NCBI RefSeq assembly: GCF_003285265.1
Contig: NZ_CP030239.1
Span: 2,686,001-2,750,000 of the forward strand
From: Paracoccus mutanolyticus
GTDB taxonomy: Bacteria; Pseudomonadota; Alphaproteobacteria; Rhodobacterales; Rhodobacteraceae
DNA length: 64,000 nt
Direction of reading: 5' to 3'
The translations under genes were made by a program, and so were the position numbers. Shown piece by piece: positions 1-9,124 of the stretch. Within the stretch, counting starts at the first letter, position 1. Each line of letters starts with the position of its first letter. The notes under the pieces were generated by a model. The model saw nothing but the letters and a program-made list of their open reading frames with translations, was not told where the DNA came from and searched no databases.

Positions 1-1489
1 CAGGCCGGGACAGCCCCGCCGCCGGATCCAGCCACAGCTTGTTTTCGACCAGCGCGACCGGGCCGCGATAGTGCTGGAGGGGGCGGAAATAATTCTCGGT
101 GAAGCCCGGGGACGACACGACCAGCAGCGCGGCGCGCGACAGGACCTGGCGTTCGGTCGCGCGCATGACCTGACCCTTGCGGCCCGGCGCCGTCATCAGG
201 TCATGGATGTCGAGGCATTCATAGACCAGCGGCGGTTGCCTGCGGCCCGCGCGCAGGCAGGCCAGCCGCCGCGCGGCCAGCGCGATCAGCGCCAGATCCA
301 GGTTGCGCGCGATCACCAGATCGGCATGGGCCAGCGCCCGCCACTCGGTCAGCGCGCGGCGGACCGCCGCGCCCAGGCCCAGGGCGCGGCCCTTGATGTC
401 CTGGTGCCGGACAAGGCCCAGGTCGATGTTGCGCCATTCCGGCCGGAATCGGCGCTGACCTGCCGTCCCAGGTAAGATGGTTTCGTAGCTGGCGATCCGC
501 CCGGTCGCCGTACGCGTGTAAGCCGCGCGAAAGATCTTGTCGTCGGCCACATCGAAGCCGTTCATTTCGAGCGCCCAGCCGCGGCGGCTATCATAGCTGG
601 CCGTCTGATAAGTGCCGTGGGGCCGGTTCAGAAGGCCCGCGCAGACCCCGCGATGCAGTTGGCCGCGCAGGAACCAGAAATTGCGCTGGTCCGCGGCCGC
701 GTGGCGGCGTTCCTGAAGGCGGCACCACAGCGCCTTGGCGGTGGCCGTCGCCAGCAGGCGGGCCTTGGCGGCGGCACCGGGCGCGGTGACGATATGGGTC
801 TGGCCCATGCGATAGCGCCGCACGGCCAGCCATTCCAGCGTCTGGCGCGTCGGCGGCACCGGCTCGGTCACCAGGGCCCTGGGAGCGGCGACATAGCGCA
901 AGCCCATGTTGTAAAGGCGCAGGAAGAATTCCGTGTCCTCGCCCCCGGTCGTTCCCCGCCGCAGGTCATAGCGCTGATCCTGCCAGGCCGTGCCCGCCCA
1001 CCGCAGCACGACATTGCCGCTGTTGCCGGTCTGGATCGGCGGCTTCATGCGTTCGGGGTGGGACGAATGGAAATCCAGGGCCGAAACCCAGGCGGGCGCC
1101 TCGGGGGGGTAGATGGCCTGAACCTTGCCAAAGGCGCCGTCTGCCCCGGCGTCGCGGGCGGCCCGCAGGATCTCGGCCAGCCAGTCGGGATCGACCCATT
1201 CGTCGTCGTCAAGGCTGGCCACCCATTCGGCCCCGCCGGCACTTGCCGCGTCCAGGCAGGCGTTGCGCGCGACCGAGATGTTGCGGGCGGGCGCGTGGAC
1301 ATAAACCAGAGGAAAGGGCAGGGCGCGTCCGGCGTCCTCGACCAGGGCGCGGGCGCTGTCGGTGTCGTCGTTGTCCGCGACGACGAGGCGCAGCGACAGG
1401 CCCTCGGTGCCGCGCTGCTGACCGATGCTTCGGATCGTCTCGACCACCTGGGGCCGGCGAAAGGTGCACATGACGATGTCAACGCGCAT
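1..1489 (-). CDS. glycosyltransferase, GT2 domain followed by GT4-like segment (3' end outside window)
   Basis: From the ATG at 1489 one frame stays open to the window edge (about 496 codons). The first 300 residues are a GT-A family 2 fold: an N-terminal VDIVMCTFRRP start, a nucleotide-binding VVADNDDTDSA stretch, and the acidic SLDDDEW motif expected to hold the metal. After residue 310 the sequence changes character. Near the window edge it resembles a GT4 enzyme (VIARNLDLALIAL, YECLDIHDLM, VVSSPGFTENYF). Such proteins add sugars to lipid-linked exopolysaccharide repeat units at the cytoplasmic membrane. The start overlaps the end of the next glycosyltransferase by 11 bases, which fits an operon read leftward. 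The in-frame join of GT2 and GT4 could be natural or could hide an indel, because the usual GT4 N-terminus is not clear. Specific sugars cannot be inferred. Confidence 0.75.
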   Translation of the reverse strand, partial: MRVDIVMCTFRRPQVVETIRSIGQQRGTEGLSLRLVVADNDDTDSARALVEDAGRALPFPLVYVHAPARNISVARNACLDAASAGGAEWVASLDDDEWVDPDWLAEILRAARDAGADGAFGKVQAIYPPEAPAWVSALDFHSSHPERMKPPIQTGNSGNVVLRWAGTAWQDQRYDLRRGTTGGEDTEFFLRLYNMGLRYVAAPRALVTEPVPPTRQTLEWLAVRRYRMGQTHIVTAPGAAAKARLLATATAKALWCRLQERRHAAADQRNFWFLRGQLHRGVCAGLLNRPHGTYQTASYDSRRGWALEMNGFDVADDKIFRAAYTRTATGRIASYETILPGTAGQRRFRPEWRNIDLGLVRHQDIKGRALGLGAAVRRALTEWRALAHADLVIARNLDLALIALAARRLACLRAGRRQPPLVYECLDIHDLMTAPGRKGQVMRATERQVLSRAALLVVSSPGFTENYFRPLQHYRGPVALVENKLWLDPAAGLSRP

Positions 1490-2533
1490 CGCGCAATCTC
1501 CTGTATGTCAAAAGTCCGCTTAGAAATCCGGCACCCCAGGGCAGATGCATCGCGGCCAGCGCCGGTCCCGCCCAAAGCCCGCACAGGCTGCGATGCCGGA
1601 TCGCCATGCCCGCCGAGGCCAGCGCCAGCACGCCAAGGTAAAGCACGGGCCAGGCCAGCCCCAGCGCGGTCAGGGACGTGCTGCCCCCCGCAAGCCCGAT
1701 GGCGGCCAGCGCCGCGCCCAGGGCGATCAGCGCCAGGTTCACCGCGGGCGCGATCTGGCGCAGGCGCGGGCGCATCCCGTGCTTGCAGACCGTGCGCGCC
1801 CGGCCCCGGCCATAGTTCCAGTATTGCCGCGCCAGCCGCGCGGGGCTGGGCCGCATCCAGTAATCCAGCCGCAGCTCGGCCGCGAGCCAGATGTGCCCGC
1901 CCGCGCGGCGCAGGCGGTGGTCCAGCTCGGCATCCTCGTTATGGCTGAAGCCGGCGTCATAGCCGCCGACGCGGCGGAACCAGTCCAGGTCCATGGCCGC
2001 GTGGTGGCCATGGTCCACCGGGCCCGAGGCGCGGCCGCCGCGATGGGCCGATCCGCCCGACCCCAGCGGCGTGTCCACGATCCAGGCGGCGGCTTTCTGG
2101 AAACAGCCCTCGCCCCGCGAATCCATCGGCACCACGACCGAGGCGGCGCGCTTTTCCACCAGCAGTTCGGCCGCGCGCATCGCATAGCCGGGCGGGTACA
2201 GCGCATGGGCATCGGCCCGCAGCAGGATGCGGTGGCCAGGGCGTGCGCAGGACGTCACCGCGTGGTTAATGCCTGCCGATTGCAGCCGGCCCGGGTTGTC
2301 GATCAGCGTCAGGTTCGCGAACTCGGCCGCCAGGCGCTGCACGATGGCGCGGGTCCGGTCGCGGCTGCCGCCGTCGGCCACGACGACGCCGGCGCGGGCC
2401 AGGCGGGGGTCGCCCGCCAGAAGCGAGCGCAGGCAGGGCTCGATGGCGGCTTCCTCGTTCAGGGTGGGGACGACGATCAGCACCTCGTCGCCGGTCAGGC
2501 GCGTGTCGCGCAGCAGGGGGCGGGGGCGTTCAT
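1479..2533 (-). CDS. glycosyltransferase family 2, ExoA-like, membrane-anchored (frameshift near start)
   Basis: This is a GT2 enzyme of about 350 residues of the succinoglycan ExoA type. It has the opening VLIVVPTLNEEAAIEPCL, the VVADGGSRDRT nucleotide site, a LRADAHALYP acidic motif, HNEDAELDHRLRRAG in the acceptor region, and three hydrophobic C-terminal helices after residue 240. It should extend an undecaprenyl-linked oligosaccharide on the cytoplasmic side. The open frame only begins at a GTG at 2483, but an ATG at 2533 gives MNAPAP and then LLRDTRLTGDE after restoring one C in the run near 2515. I therefore place the start at 2533, which overlaps the end of the flippase gene by four bases (ATGA). 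The one-base loss in a C homopolymer is most simply a sequencing error. Sugar specificity is unknown. Confidence 0.85.
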
Positions 2534-3882
2534 GGCGCGACCTGTGCGCCGGGGCGGGCGCGGCTGCCGGCCAGGTGGCGCAGCGAGGCGAGGCTGGGGT
2601 CGATGCCCAGCCGGCGGCGGCACAGCAGGTTCATCACGGCAAGGCCAAGCCCGTGGCTTGCCACCGCCCCCGCCGCCGCGCCGGTGACACCGTAAAGCGC
2701 CCCCAGCGCCGGGACCGCGACAAGGCAGGCCAGCGCTCCGGTCAGGTTGCCGGCGAAATCCGCGCGTCCGTTGCCGCGCGACGCCAGGATCACCGAGGCG
2801 GGGCCGAAGGCCACCGACAGCGCCGGGATCAGCAGCAGGATCAACAGCGCCGGCCGGGCCGCCCGATATTCGGGGCCGAACCAGCCAAGCGCCATGGTGC
2901 CAAGGACCAGAACGATCACGACGCCCAGGGCCAGTCCCGCCAGCTTGATCGCGGCCGAACTGGCCAGCAGACGGTCGCGGCGCCGCGGCTGATCGGCGGC
3001 CATCGCCTGCGCGATGCGGGGGCTGAAGGCCACGTCCACGGCCACCACGCCGAAGTTGATGAAATTGACGATAGAGAAGGCGACCGCGAACAGGCTGACC
3101 TGCGCCCCGCCCAGGGCGAGGCCCGCCGTCGCGATCAGGATGGCCTTGCGATATTCCGTCATCACCAGCCCCGGCGTCAGCCACAGGCCCAGGCCCATCC
3201 ACGCCCGCCATGCGCGGCTGTCGGACGGCGTGTCGCGCAGGAAGGCAAAATCCGCCCGCAGCAGGGCGTTCTGGATCAGGACGGTCAGCCCTTCGGACAG
3301 GGCGAACAGCACGACCACATGCCAGGGCTTCAGTGGGACCCCCGCTGCCCAGGCCAGGCTCAGACCCAGCGTCAGCACCAGCGGCCCGGTCAGCAGGCGC
3401 GGCAGCAGCCCCTTGCGCATCACGCCCAAGGCGGTCGCGTGGCGCGCCGTCAGGCGGGCCAGCGCGACCAGCACCATGGCCAGCGCGATGGCGGCCAGCA
3501 TCTGCGGGTTGTCGGCGGGCAGCAGGCCGGTCGTCCAGGCCGCCGCTCCCAGCAGCGCCAGCAGCGGCAGGGTGAACAGCACCAGCCGCCGGTTGACGCG
3601 GATGAACCCCGCCGCCTGCGCCATGCGGCCATGTTCGCGTGCAGGCACGATGCAGCGCATGGCACCCGATTCCATGTTCAGCGTCATCAGGATCGAGGCA
3701 ATCTGCGCCACCGATATGGCCTGCAGTGCCACCCCCGCCGCCTGCGGCGCCAGCAGCCGCACCAGAAGCAGCGTCCAGGCCAGGCTCAGCAGGTTGCTAC
3801 CCACCCGGGCGACGATCAGCAAAAGCGAATCGACCAGGCCCGCGCGATGGTCACGCGAAGGGGGCGCCTTGGCGTCATCCAT
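2530..3882 (-). CDS. polysaccharide flippase (Wzx/MOP superfamily)
   Basis: This intact 450-residue polytopic membrane protein has about twelve hydrophobic segments and short basic loops, typical of the oligosaccharide flippases of the MOP superfamily. These carry undecaprenyl-linked repeat units across the inner membrane before polymerisation. The longest frame opens further upstream, but the ATG at 3882 (MDDAKAPPSRDHRAG) is the sensible start, with the first membrane helix beginning about residue 17. It is the first gene of the leftward group and overlaps the ExoA-like gene. Together with the ExoY-type initiator and the Wzy-like protein further right it points to a Wzx/Wzy-dependent route. 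The substrate cannot be read from sequence. Confidence 0.85.
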   Translation of the reverse strand: MDDAKAPPSRDHRAGLVDSLLLIVARVGSNLLSLAWTLLLVRLLAPQAAGVALQAISVAQIASILMTLNMESGAMRCIVPAREHGRMAQAAGFIRVNRRLVLFTLPLLALLGAAAWTTGLLPADNPQMLAAIALAMVLVALARLTARHATALGVMRKGLLPRLLTGPLVLTLGLSLAWAAGVPLKPWHVVVLFALSEGLTVLIQNALLRADFAFLRDTPSDSRAWRAWMGLGLWLTPGLVMTEYRKAILIATAGLALGGAQVSLFAVAFSIVNFINFGVVAVDVAFSPRIAQAMAADQPRRRDRLLASSAAIKLAGLALGVVIVLVLGTMALGWFGPEYRAARPALLILLLIPALSVAFGPASVILASRGNGRADFAGNLTGALACLVAVPALGALYGVTGAAAGAVASHGLGLAVMNLLCRRRLGIDPSLASLRHLAGSRARPGAQVAP

Positions 3883-3971
3883 GATATAGTTTCCACGGAC
3901 GCGCAAAGCAGGCGACCGCTCGCCCGGAACGGCTAGCTTCGCGCGCGTGTTCGTGGTTTGATTGAGGAATC

Positions 3972-4176
3972 ATGATAGGCGCTCTTCTCATAGGTTTGAT
4001 CGCGGGCACGGCGCTGGGCCTGTTCGTCGCGCTCTACTTCGGGGCGGGCTGGCTGGCGGCGCTCGTGACGGCGATCCTGTCGGCCAATCTGGGCGCTGAC
4101 GGCGATGCTGCTGCTGAACGGCTGGCGCGACGCTTGGGAACGCCGGCAGGCCCGGGGCAAGCTTACTTCCCGTTAG
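3972..4176 (+). CDS. small two-helix membrane protein in the exopolysaccharide region (frameshift)
   Basis: This short gene is read rightward from the ATG at 3972. The first 40 residues are a strongly hydrophobic pair of helices (MIGALLIGLIAGTALGLFV..., then WLAALVTAILSANLG). At about 4090 one base appears to be missing. In the shifted frame the protein continues LTAMLLLNGWRDAWERRQ and ends at the TAG at 4174-4176, giving about 68 residues with a basic tail. Its end overlaps the convergent sugar transferase gene by 14 bases. I do not recognise the family. It could be a small accessory protein of polymer export, but that is inferred only from position. Confidence 0.5.
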
Positions 4177-4879
4177 CGCCCAGCACCACCAGAACCGTCC
4201 GCGCCAGGATGGTCATGTCCAGTCCCAGCGAATGGGAAATGGCATAGCTGCGGTCGATCCGAACGCGTTCCTCATACGAGATGTTGTTGCGTCCGCTGAC
4301 CTGCCAGGGCCCGGTCAGGCCGGGACGCACCGCCATATAGGCGACGGCCGAATCGCGATAGCGCTCGACCAGTTCGGCGGCGGTCACGGGGCGCGGGCCG
4401 ACCAGGCTCATGTCGCCGCGGATCACGTTCCAAAGCTGGGGCAGTTCGTCCAGGCTGGTGCGGCGCAGGAAGTGGCCAAGCCGGGTGATGCGCGGATCAT
4501 TGTCCAGCTTGTGGCTGGTCTGCCATTGCAGCCGCGCCACCGCATCCCGTTCCAGCAGGTCGCGTAGGCGCTGTTCGGCGTCGGGAACCATGGTGCGGAA
4601 CTTGAGGCAGCGGAACGCCCGGCCATTCTGGCCGACGCGCGCGTGGCCAAAGAACATGCCCTTGCCTTGGCTGCCGACCGTCAGGGCGACTGCCAGAATA
4701 AGCGGCAGGAAAACGATCAGCAGGACGATAGCGCCCGTCACGTCCAGGACGCGTTTCCCCCGAGAGGCATAGAATCCCTGTCTGCGAAAGGACGTGGTGC
4801 CGCCGGTCAGGTGCAGATCTGCCGTGGGGCTAAGGGATTTCCGTGGGTTGGCGGAAATCTTAACGCGGTCATAGAACAT
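4163..4879 (-). CDS. undecaprenyl-phosphate sugar-1-phosphate transferase (ExoY/PssA type)
   Basis: This 238-residue bacterial sugar transferase is the enzyme that starts repeat-unit synthesis by moving a sugar-1-phosphate from a nucleotide sugar to undecaprenyl phosphate at the inner membrane. Visible marks are one N-terminal hydrophobic helix (residues about 47-70, VTGAIVLLIVFLPLILAVA), the basic FRCLKFRTMVPDA motif, DPRITRLGHFLRRTSLDELP, the catalytic GDMSLVGPRPV block and the LTGPWQVSGRN motif near the end. The protein is the single-helix (short) type rather than the five-helix WbaP/WcaJ type. It faces a long AT-richer upstream region from which the leftward promoter probably fires. Whether the first sugar is galactose or glucose cannot be decided. 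Confidence 0.93.
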   Translation of the reverse strand: MFYDRVKISANPRKSLSPTADLHLTGGTTSFRRQGFYASRGKRVLDVTGAIVLLIVFLPLILAVALTVGSQGKGMFFGHARVGQNGRAFRCLKFRTMVPDAEQRLRDLLERDAVARLQWQTSHKLDNDPRITRLGHFLRRTSLDELPQLWNVIRGDMSLVGPRPVTAAELVERYRDSAVAYMAVRPGLTGPWQVSGRNNISYEERVRIDRSYAISHSLGLDMTILARTVLVVLGANGK

Positions 4880-5373
4880 GATTACAGACCATACAGGGGG
4901 CGCAGGAAAACTTTCCTATTCGCCCGTAAAACAACACACTTCCTCATCTAAAAACGCCACGCAGAATAGACTGTCAACGCAATAGCCGGTGACGGGCGGA
5001 AATTTGCCGGCTGGTTCGGAGCGGGGCTTTAAAGGCTTGACGTGCAGCAACTGCCAAGCGAGTAGTTCGCGCACACGCCAAGCGTGTTCTGCCGCTCAAA
5101 TGATTTTTGTCAAATAAACCAAATAAAATTTTCTGATTCGCAGCAGAAAACAGCCGCACTGAATCAACCCCAAGATGCGTATTTGTCCATTTGGCGATAA
5201 GCGGATTTCTGCCTGTTGCGGTGCATTCACCTTGAGCGCTGCGCAACTATCAGGCATGTGTCGCCTGACCTTTGAGACAGTTTACTATTTATTTATCCGG
5301 TCGCCTATCGACAGTCCTGCATGGATTACTAGGATGCCTCAGTGTAGGCGTAACTTTGCCCATTGGTGTATTT
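4880..5373. other. 494-base non-coding region between divergent exopolysaccharide genes
   Basis: No convincing gene is present. Open frames in both directions have neither a ribosome site nor family resemblance. The stretch is clearly richer in A and T than its surroundings, especially 5098-5150 and 5275-5300. That fits a regulatory region holding divergent promoters for the sugar transferase gene and the deacetylase gene. I saw no convincing operator palindrome. Confidence 0.6.
4947..4977 (-). promoter_or_regulatory. possible sigma-70-type promoter for the sugar transferase gene
   Basis: Read leftward there is a perfect TTGACA at 4977-4972 and a TTTAGA at 4952-4947, 19 bases apart, about 70 bases before the start codon at 4879. 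The -35 is exact but the spacing is long and the -10 is weak, so this is only a candidate. Confidence 0.3.
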
Positions 5374-6065
5374 ATGAGTATGGACGGCCTCTTTGCCGAG
5401 CGACCGGTGCGTGACGTGCCGCGGACCGCATTGACAGTTTTCGCACATCCCGACGATGCAGAGATTTCCTGCTTTGGACTGCTGTCCAAGTTGCGGCGGG
5501 AAGGCTGGCGCATCGTCATGGTGATCGCCACCCGGGGCGAGAACGGAGCCGACGTCACCTCGTGGGACAGGCTGACCGAGGCGCGCCGCGCCGCCGAAAG
5601 CATCGGGGCCGAACTGGTCTATGGCGATTTCTCGGACGGGCATGTTCAGGCACGGGCGATCTGATCCATTGGGTCGAAGGGTTGCTGCAGACCTGGCGCC
5701 CCGACATCGTCCTGACCCATTTCACCGGCGAAAGCCGCACCAGCCATCAGGACCACGTCTCGGTCGAGGCGGCGGTGCAGATCGCCGTGCGCCGCGCCAC
5801 CTGGCGTCCCATGCTGCTGCTGGCCGAGGGGATCGACCACGACATCACCTTCCGCCCGAACTGGTTCGTGGACATCACCCAGGACTACGAAACCAAGGTC
5901 GGCGCTATCGGCATGCACCAGTCGCAGTCCAACAAATACTACATGAAGCGCGAACATGTGGACGTGCGCGCCCGCCGCTGGGACATCAACTTTCCCCGCC
6001 CGGCCGACAGTGAATATGCCCCGCGCTATTGGGAAGCCTTTTTCCTGGTTCAGCACGTCATGTAA
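5374..6065 (+). CDS. PIG-L/LmbE-type N-acetylsugar deacetylase (frameshift)
   Basis: This is a metal-dependent deacetylase of the PIG-L family. The diagnostic zinc site is present as VFAHPDDAEI near residue 25, and the second metal ligand block as TGESRTSHQDH. The frame breaks at about 5650: the first part ends at DGHVQA and the rest resumes at GDLIHWVEGLLQTWRPDIV. One missing base restores about 230 residues, the usual length. I take the ATG at 5374 because the HPDD motif then falls at the normal distance; a start at 5272 would add an unrelated tail. In this setting the enzyme probably removes acetyl groups from N-acetylhexosamine in the precursor or polymer, leaving free amines. The exact substrate is inferred. 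Confidence 0.85.
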
Positions 6066-6100
6066 GCCGGTCCGCCGTCGGAACAGCGAAAGGCAGGCAT

Positions 6101-6982
6101 ATGCAGGCTGAAACACTCTCGGAGCGCGAGCGGCCCCGGGGCGCTGACGGGCGTCGGCCGCTGGTCGATTTCATCGTGATCGGCGCCATGCGCGCCGGCA
6201 CGACCATGCTGCACGACCTGTTGTCGGGGCATCCCCAGATCTCGATGGCGAGGATGAAGGAAACGGATTTCTTCGTCGCCGAAAAGAACCTGCCGCGCGG
6301 AACGGGCTGGTACGGCGCGCAATTCGACCCTGCCCGGCCGATCCGGGGCGAGATTTCCCCGAACTATGCCAAGGCGATGGATTTCCCGGGCGTGCCCGAG
6401 CGGATCTTCGAGCATTGCCCCGGGGTGCGGCTGGTCTATGTGCTGCGCGATCCGGTTGCGCGCGCGGTGTCGCAGTACGCCCATTCCTGGAACATGGGCG
6501 AGTTGTCCGACACGCCCGAGCAGATGGCCCGCAGCCCCGAATATCCGCGGATCCTCGACGCCAGCCGCTATGCCCGCCAGATCGACAACTACCTGCGCCT
6601 GTTCGATCCGGGGCAGTTGCTGGTCGTGGACTTCGACGCCCTGCTGGCCGATCCGCAGGGGCAGGTGGACCGCATCCTGGCCCATGTCGGGGCCGAACCC
6701 ATGGTCGTGCCGCCGCCCGCGCGCCAGAACGGCAACGACGAGCTGTCGCGCGTGCCCAAGCCGCTGCTGCGCCTGACGCAAAGCCGGCTGCGGCCGCTGC
6801 TGACGGCGGTGGCGGGCCCGGCCCTGCGCGGCCGTCTGCGCCGCCTGCTGGCGCGCGGCCCCGCCCGCGTGGCCCCCGCCTGTCCCGAGCTGCTGCTGCA
6901 ACGCATGCGCGACGACCTGGCCGAGGACGCCCAGCGCCTGCGGCAGATGACCGGGCAGGAGTTCGCGCGATGGTCGATCTGA
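6101..6982 (+). CDS. sulfotransferase (PAPS-dependent, Sulfotransfer_1/3 type)
   Basis: This 293-residue soluble sulfotransferase has the 5'-phosphosulfate loop FIVIGAMRAGTTMLHDLLS near residue 25 and the 3'-phosphate motif VYVLRDPVARAVSQYAHS near residue 115, both required for PAPS binding. The longest frame starts at 6029, but the ATG at 6101 follows AAAGGCAGG at good spacing and is the better start. The stop overlaps the start of the polymerase gene at 6970. Heparan-type bacterial sulfotransferases of this kind transfer sulfate to sugars or lipids. Sitting between a deacetylase and a Wzy-like protein, it most likely sulfates the exopolysaccharide unit. Genes for PAPS synthesis are not in the window. 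Confidence 0.88.
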   Translation: MQAETLSERERPRGADGRRPLVDFIVIGAMRAGTTMLHDLLSGHPQISMARMKETDFFVAEKNLPRGTGWYGAQFDPARPIRGEISPNYAKAMDFPGVPERIFEHCPGVRLVYVLRDPVARAVSQYAHSWNMGELSDTPEQMARSPEYPRILDASRYARQIDNYLRLFDPGQLLVVDFDALLADPQGQVDRILAHVGAEPMVVPPPARQNGNDELSRVPKPLLRLTQSRLRPLLTAVAGPALRGRLRRLLARGPARVAPACPELLLQRMRDDLAEDAQRLRQMTGQEFARWSI

Positions 6983-8285
6983 CCGCCGGCGCGCTGCCCG
7001 GCGCCCGCCCCCTTGCCCGGATGCCGGGGCTGGGCCAGCGCCTGTTCTGGCGCGGGTACGACAGCGCGCTGTTGGGCCTGACGCTGATGGTCATGTCCGA
7101 CATGCCGAACCGCTGGGGACTGGCCAGCGAAGTCTGGCTGATGGTCTATGGCCTGTTCGTGCTGCGCGCGGCCACGGTCTGGCGGGCCTTTTACCGCCAG
7201 GTCGCCCGCAACTGGACGCTGATGCTGTATCCCGGCGTCTGCCTGCTGTCGGTGATCTGGTCGGGCAGCCCCGTCACCTCGGCCGTGTCCGGGGTACAGA
7301 TGACGATGACGGTGCTGATCGCCATGTTCCTGGGCTGGCGCTTCGTGCCCCGGCAGCTTGTGGCACGATCTGGGCGCTGCTGTCGCTGGCGGCCCTGGCC
7401 TCGCTGGGGAACTGGGCGACGGGCGTGTTCCGCCTCTCGGCGACGTGGGCGGCCACTGGGGATCTCTACCAGCAAGAACATGCTGGGCCATTATTCCCAG
7501 TTCGCGGCGCAGATCTCGCTGACGCTGATGCTGATGGGGCAGGGACAGGCCCCGCGGGCCGCGCGCTGGCTGGCGCCGCTGACGCTGGTGCTGTGCGTGC
7601 TGGCGGTGGTGCTGCCAAGTCGATGACCGCGGTGCTGCTGCTGCCGCTTTACGGCCGGCTGACGCTTCTGCTCAACCGCAGGCGCCTGTCGCCGCTTCTG
7701 CGCCATGGCGCCATCGCGGCGCTGGTGCTGGCGCTGAGCCTGGGGCCGCTGGCCCTGGCGATGGCCGGCATCGACCCCGTGGCCGAGGTCCTGCGCGCCA
7801 CCGGCAAGGACGCCACCCTGACCGGCCGGACCGAGCTTTGGTCCATCGCCTATGGGCTGGCGTCCCAGGCGCCGCTGACGGGCCTGGGCTTTGGCGCCTT
7901 CTGGGCGATGGACCGCTATGACAGCCTGCATTTCGCGGTGATCCAGGCCGGGGCGACGGCGCCGTCGTTTCACAACTTCATCGCCGACGTGTCGGTGGGC
8001 ACCGGCCTGATGGGCCTGGGCGCGATGTTCGCGCTGCTGGGCACGGTGCTGTCGCGGGCGCTGCGGCATTATCGCGCCTCGGGTTCGGCGCTGTCGGTCG
8101 GCTGCCTGATCCTGGTCCTGGTCCCGATGAACGTGGGCCTGCTTGAACCCTATCTGTACCGTCAGCACGAATTCATGCTGATGTGGCTGGTCATGCTGGG
8201 CGTCAGCATCCGGTCCCACCTGCCACCCTTTGTTGTGCCGGCGCCCGTGCGCCACGAGTCCCTTGATGTGAACGAGTCCCGATGA
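6970..8285 (+). CDS. O-antigen ligase/Wzy-like exopolysaccharide polymerase (several frameshifts)
   Basis: This polytopic membrane protein of about 440 residues belongs to the O-antigen ligase/polymerase family. It starts at the ATG at 6970, inside the end of the sulfotransferase gene. About ten hydrophobic helices are visible. The long periplasmic loop carries LTGRTELWSIAYGLA and PLTGLGFGAFW, and HNFIADVSVGTGLMG follows; these are hallmarks of the family. Breaks lie at about 7358, 7430-7445 and 7615: the frame moves at FVPRQLV, again near STSKNMLGHYSQF, and again near the MTAVLLLPLYG helix. Each piece matches the same family in order, so I treat it as one gene. It should join repeat units at the periplasmic face. 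Confidence 0.82.
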
Positions 8286-9124
8286 GAGAGCTTCCCCCCC
8301 TTGCCCGTTTCCGCCAGCGTTCGCGGCTGTATCTTGGCCGGTCGTTGCGGACGGTGTCGGGCCTGCGCCAGCCCTGCGTCTTCATGCACGTGCCCAAGTG
8401 CGGCGGCACTTCGGTCAGCGAGGCGCTTTACGCGACCGTGCCCCTGCATCGCAAGATCGGGATTCTGGACAGTCCCTCGATCCGCTCGGCGCTGGCGATC
8501 CAGCACAGCGGCCAAGACGACCTGTCCTTTCACGACGAAGGCGCGCGCGCCGATGACATCGCCGCATTCCGCGAAACGCTGCTGCTGATGCACATGGCGC
8601 ATCGCGCGACGCTGATCCACGGTCATTTCCTGTTTTCCGAACGCGCCTGGCAGCATTTCGGCGACCGCTACCGCTATGTCACCATCCTGCGCGATCCGGT
8701 GGCGCGGACCGTCTCGCATATACGGTTGGACGCCGGACGGGAACCGTTCGGCGAAGATCCGGGCGGGACAGCTGGACGCGCGGCAGCGAAAGCGACGAAC
8801 CTGCAAGACGATTTCCACGGCTCGCCCATGCGCAGGAACATCGGCCGGGCGATGGAGCGTGCCCTGCGCAACATGGAGCGCTTCTCGCTGATCGGGTTCC
8901 TTGAGGATCTGGACGGGTTTTCGCGCGACTTCGCCGCGCTGTTCGGAGTCCGGCCCTGGATCCCGCATTACAACAGCGCCGGACAGGACAAGCCCTTCGC
9001 CATGACGACCGAGCAGCGCGACCGGCTGGCCGCTCTCAGCGCGCCCGACATCGAACTTTATGCCCATGCCCGGCGCATCGCCCCCACGCTGATGCAGCGC
9101 GAACCGAAAGTGAAAGCCGCATGA
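8282..9124 (+). CDS. sulfotransferase family 2 protein
   Basis: This is a second sulfotransferase, 280 residues, of the type resembling carbohydrate sulfotransferases (Sulfotransfer_2). The PAPS loop CVFMHVPKCGGTSVSEAL begins near residue 34 and YVTILRDPVARTVSHI near residue 135. The LIGFLEDLDGF block near residue 205 is also typical. The start ATG overlaps the polymerase stop by four bases and its own stop overlaps the next gene by four, so the three are translationally coupled. The stretch at residues 150-170 is unusual in composition and may hide a compensating pair of indels. Two sulfotransferases of different families in one operon support a sulfated polymer modified at two positions (inferred). 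Confidence 0.85.
   Translation: MRELPPLARFRQRSRLYLGRSLRTVSGLRQPCVFMHVPKCGGTSVSEALYATVPLHRKIGILDSPSIRSALAIQHSGQDDLSFHDEGARADDIAAFRETLLLMHMAHRATLIHGHFLFSERAWQHFGDRYRYVTILRDPVARTVSHIRLDAGREPFGEDPGGTAGRAAAKATNLQDDFHGSPMRRNIGRAMERALRNMERFSLIGFLEDLDGFSRDFAALFGVRPWIPHYNSAGQDKPFAMTTEQRDRLAALSAPDIELYAHARRIAPTLMQREPKVKAA

Noticed and set aside
8720..8800. Possible compensating double frameshift in the second sulfotransferase
   Set aside because: The local sequence is unusual, but the frame is open throughout and no alternative frame gives a clearly better family match, so I keep the gene as intact.
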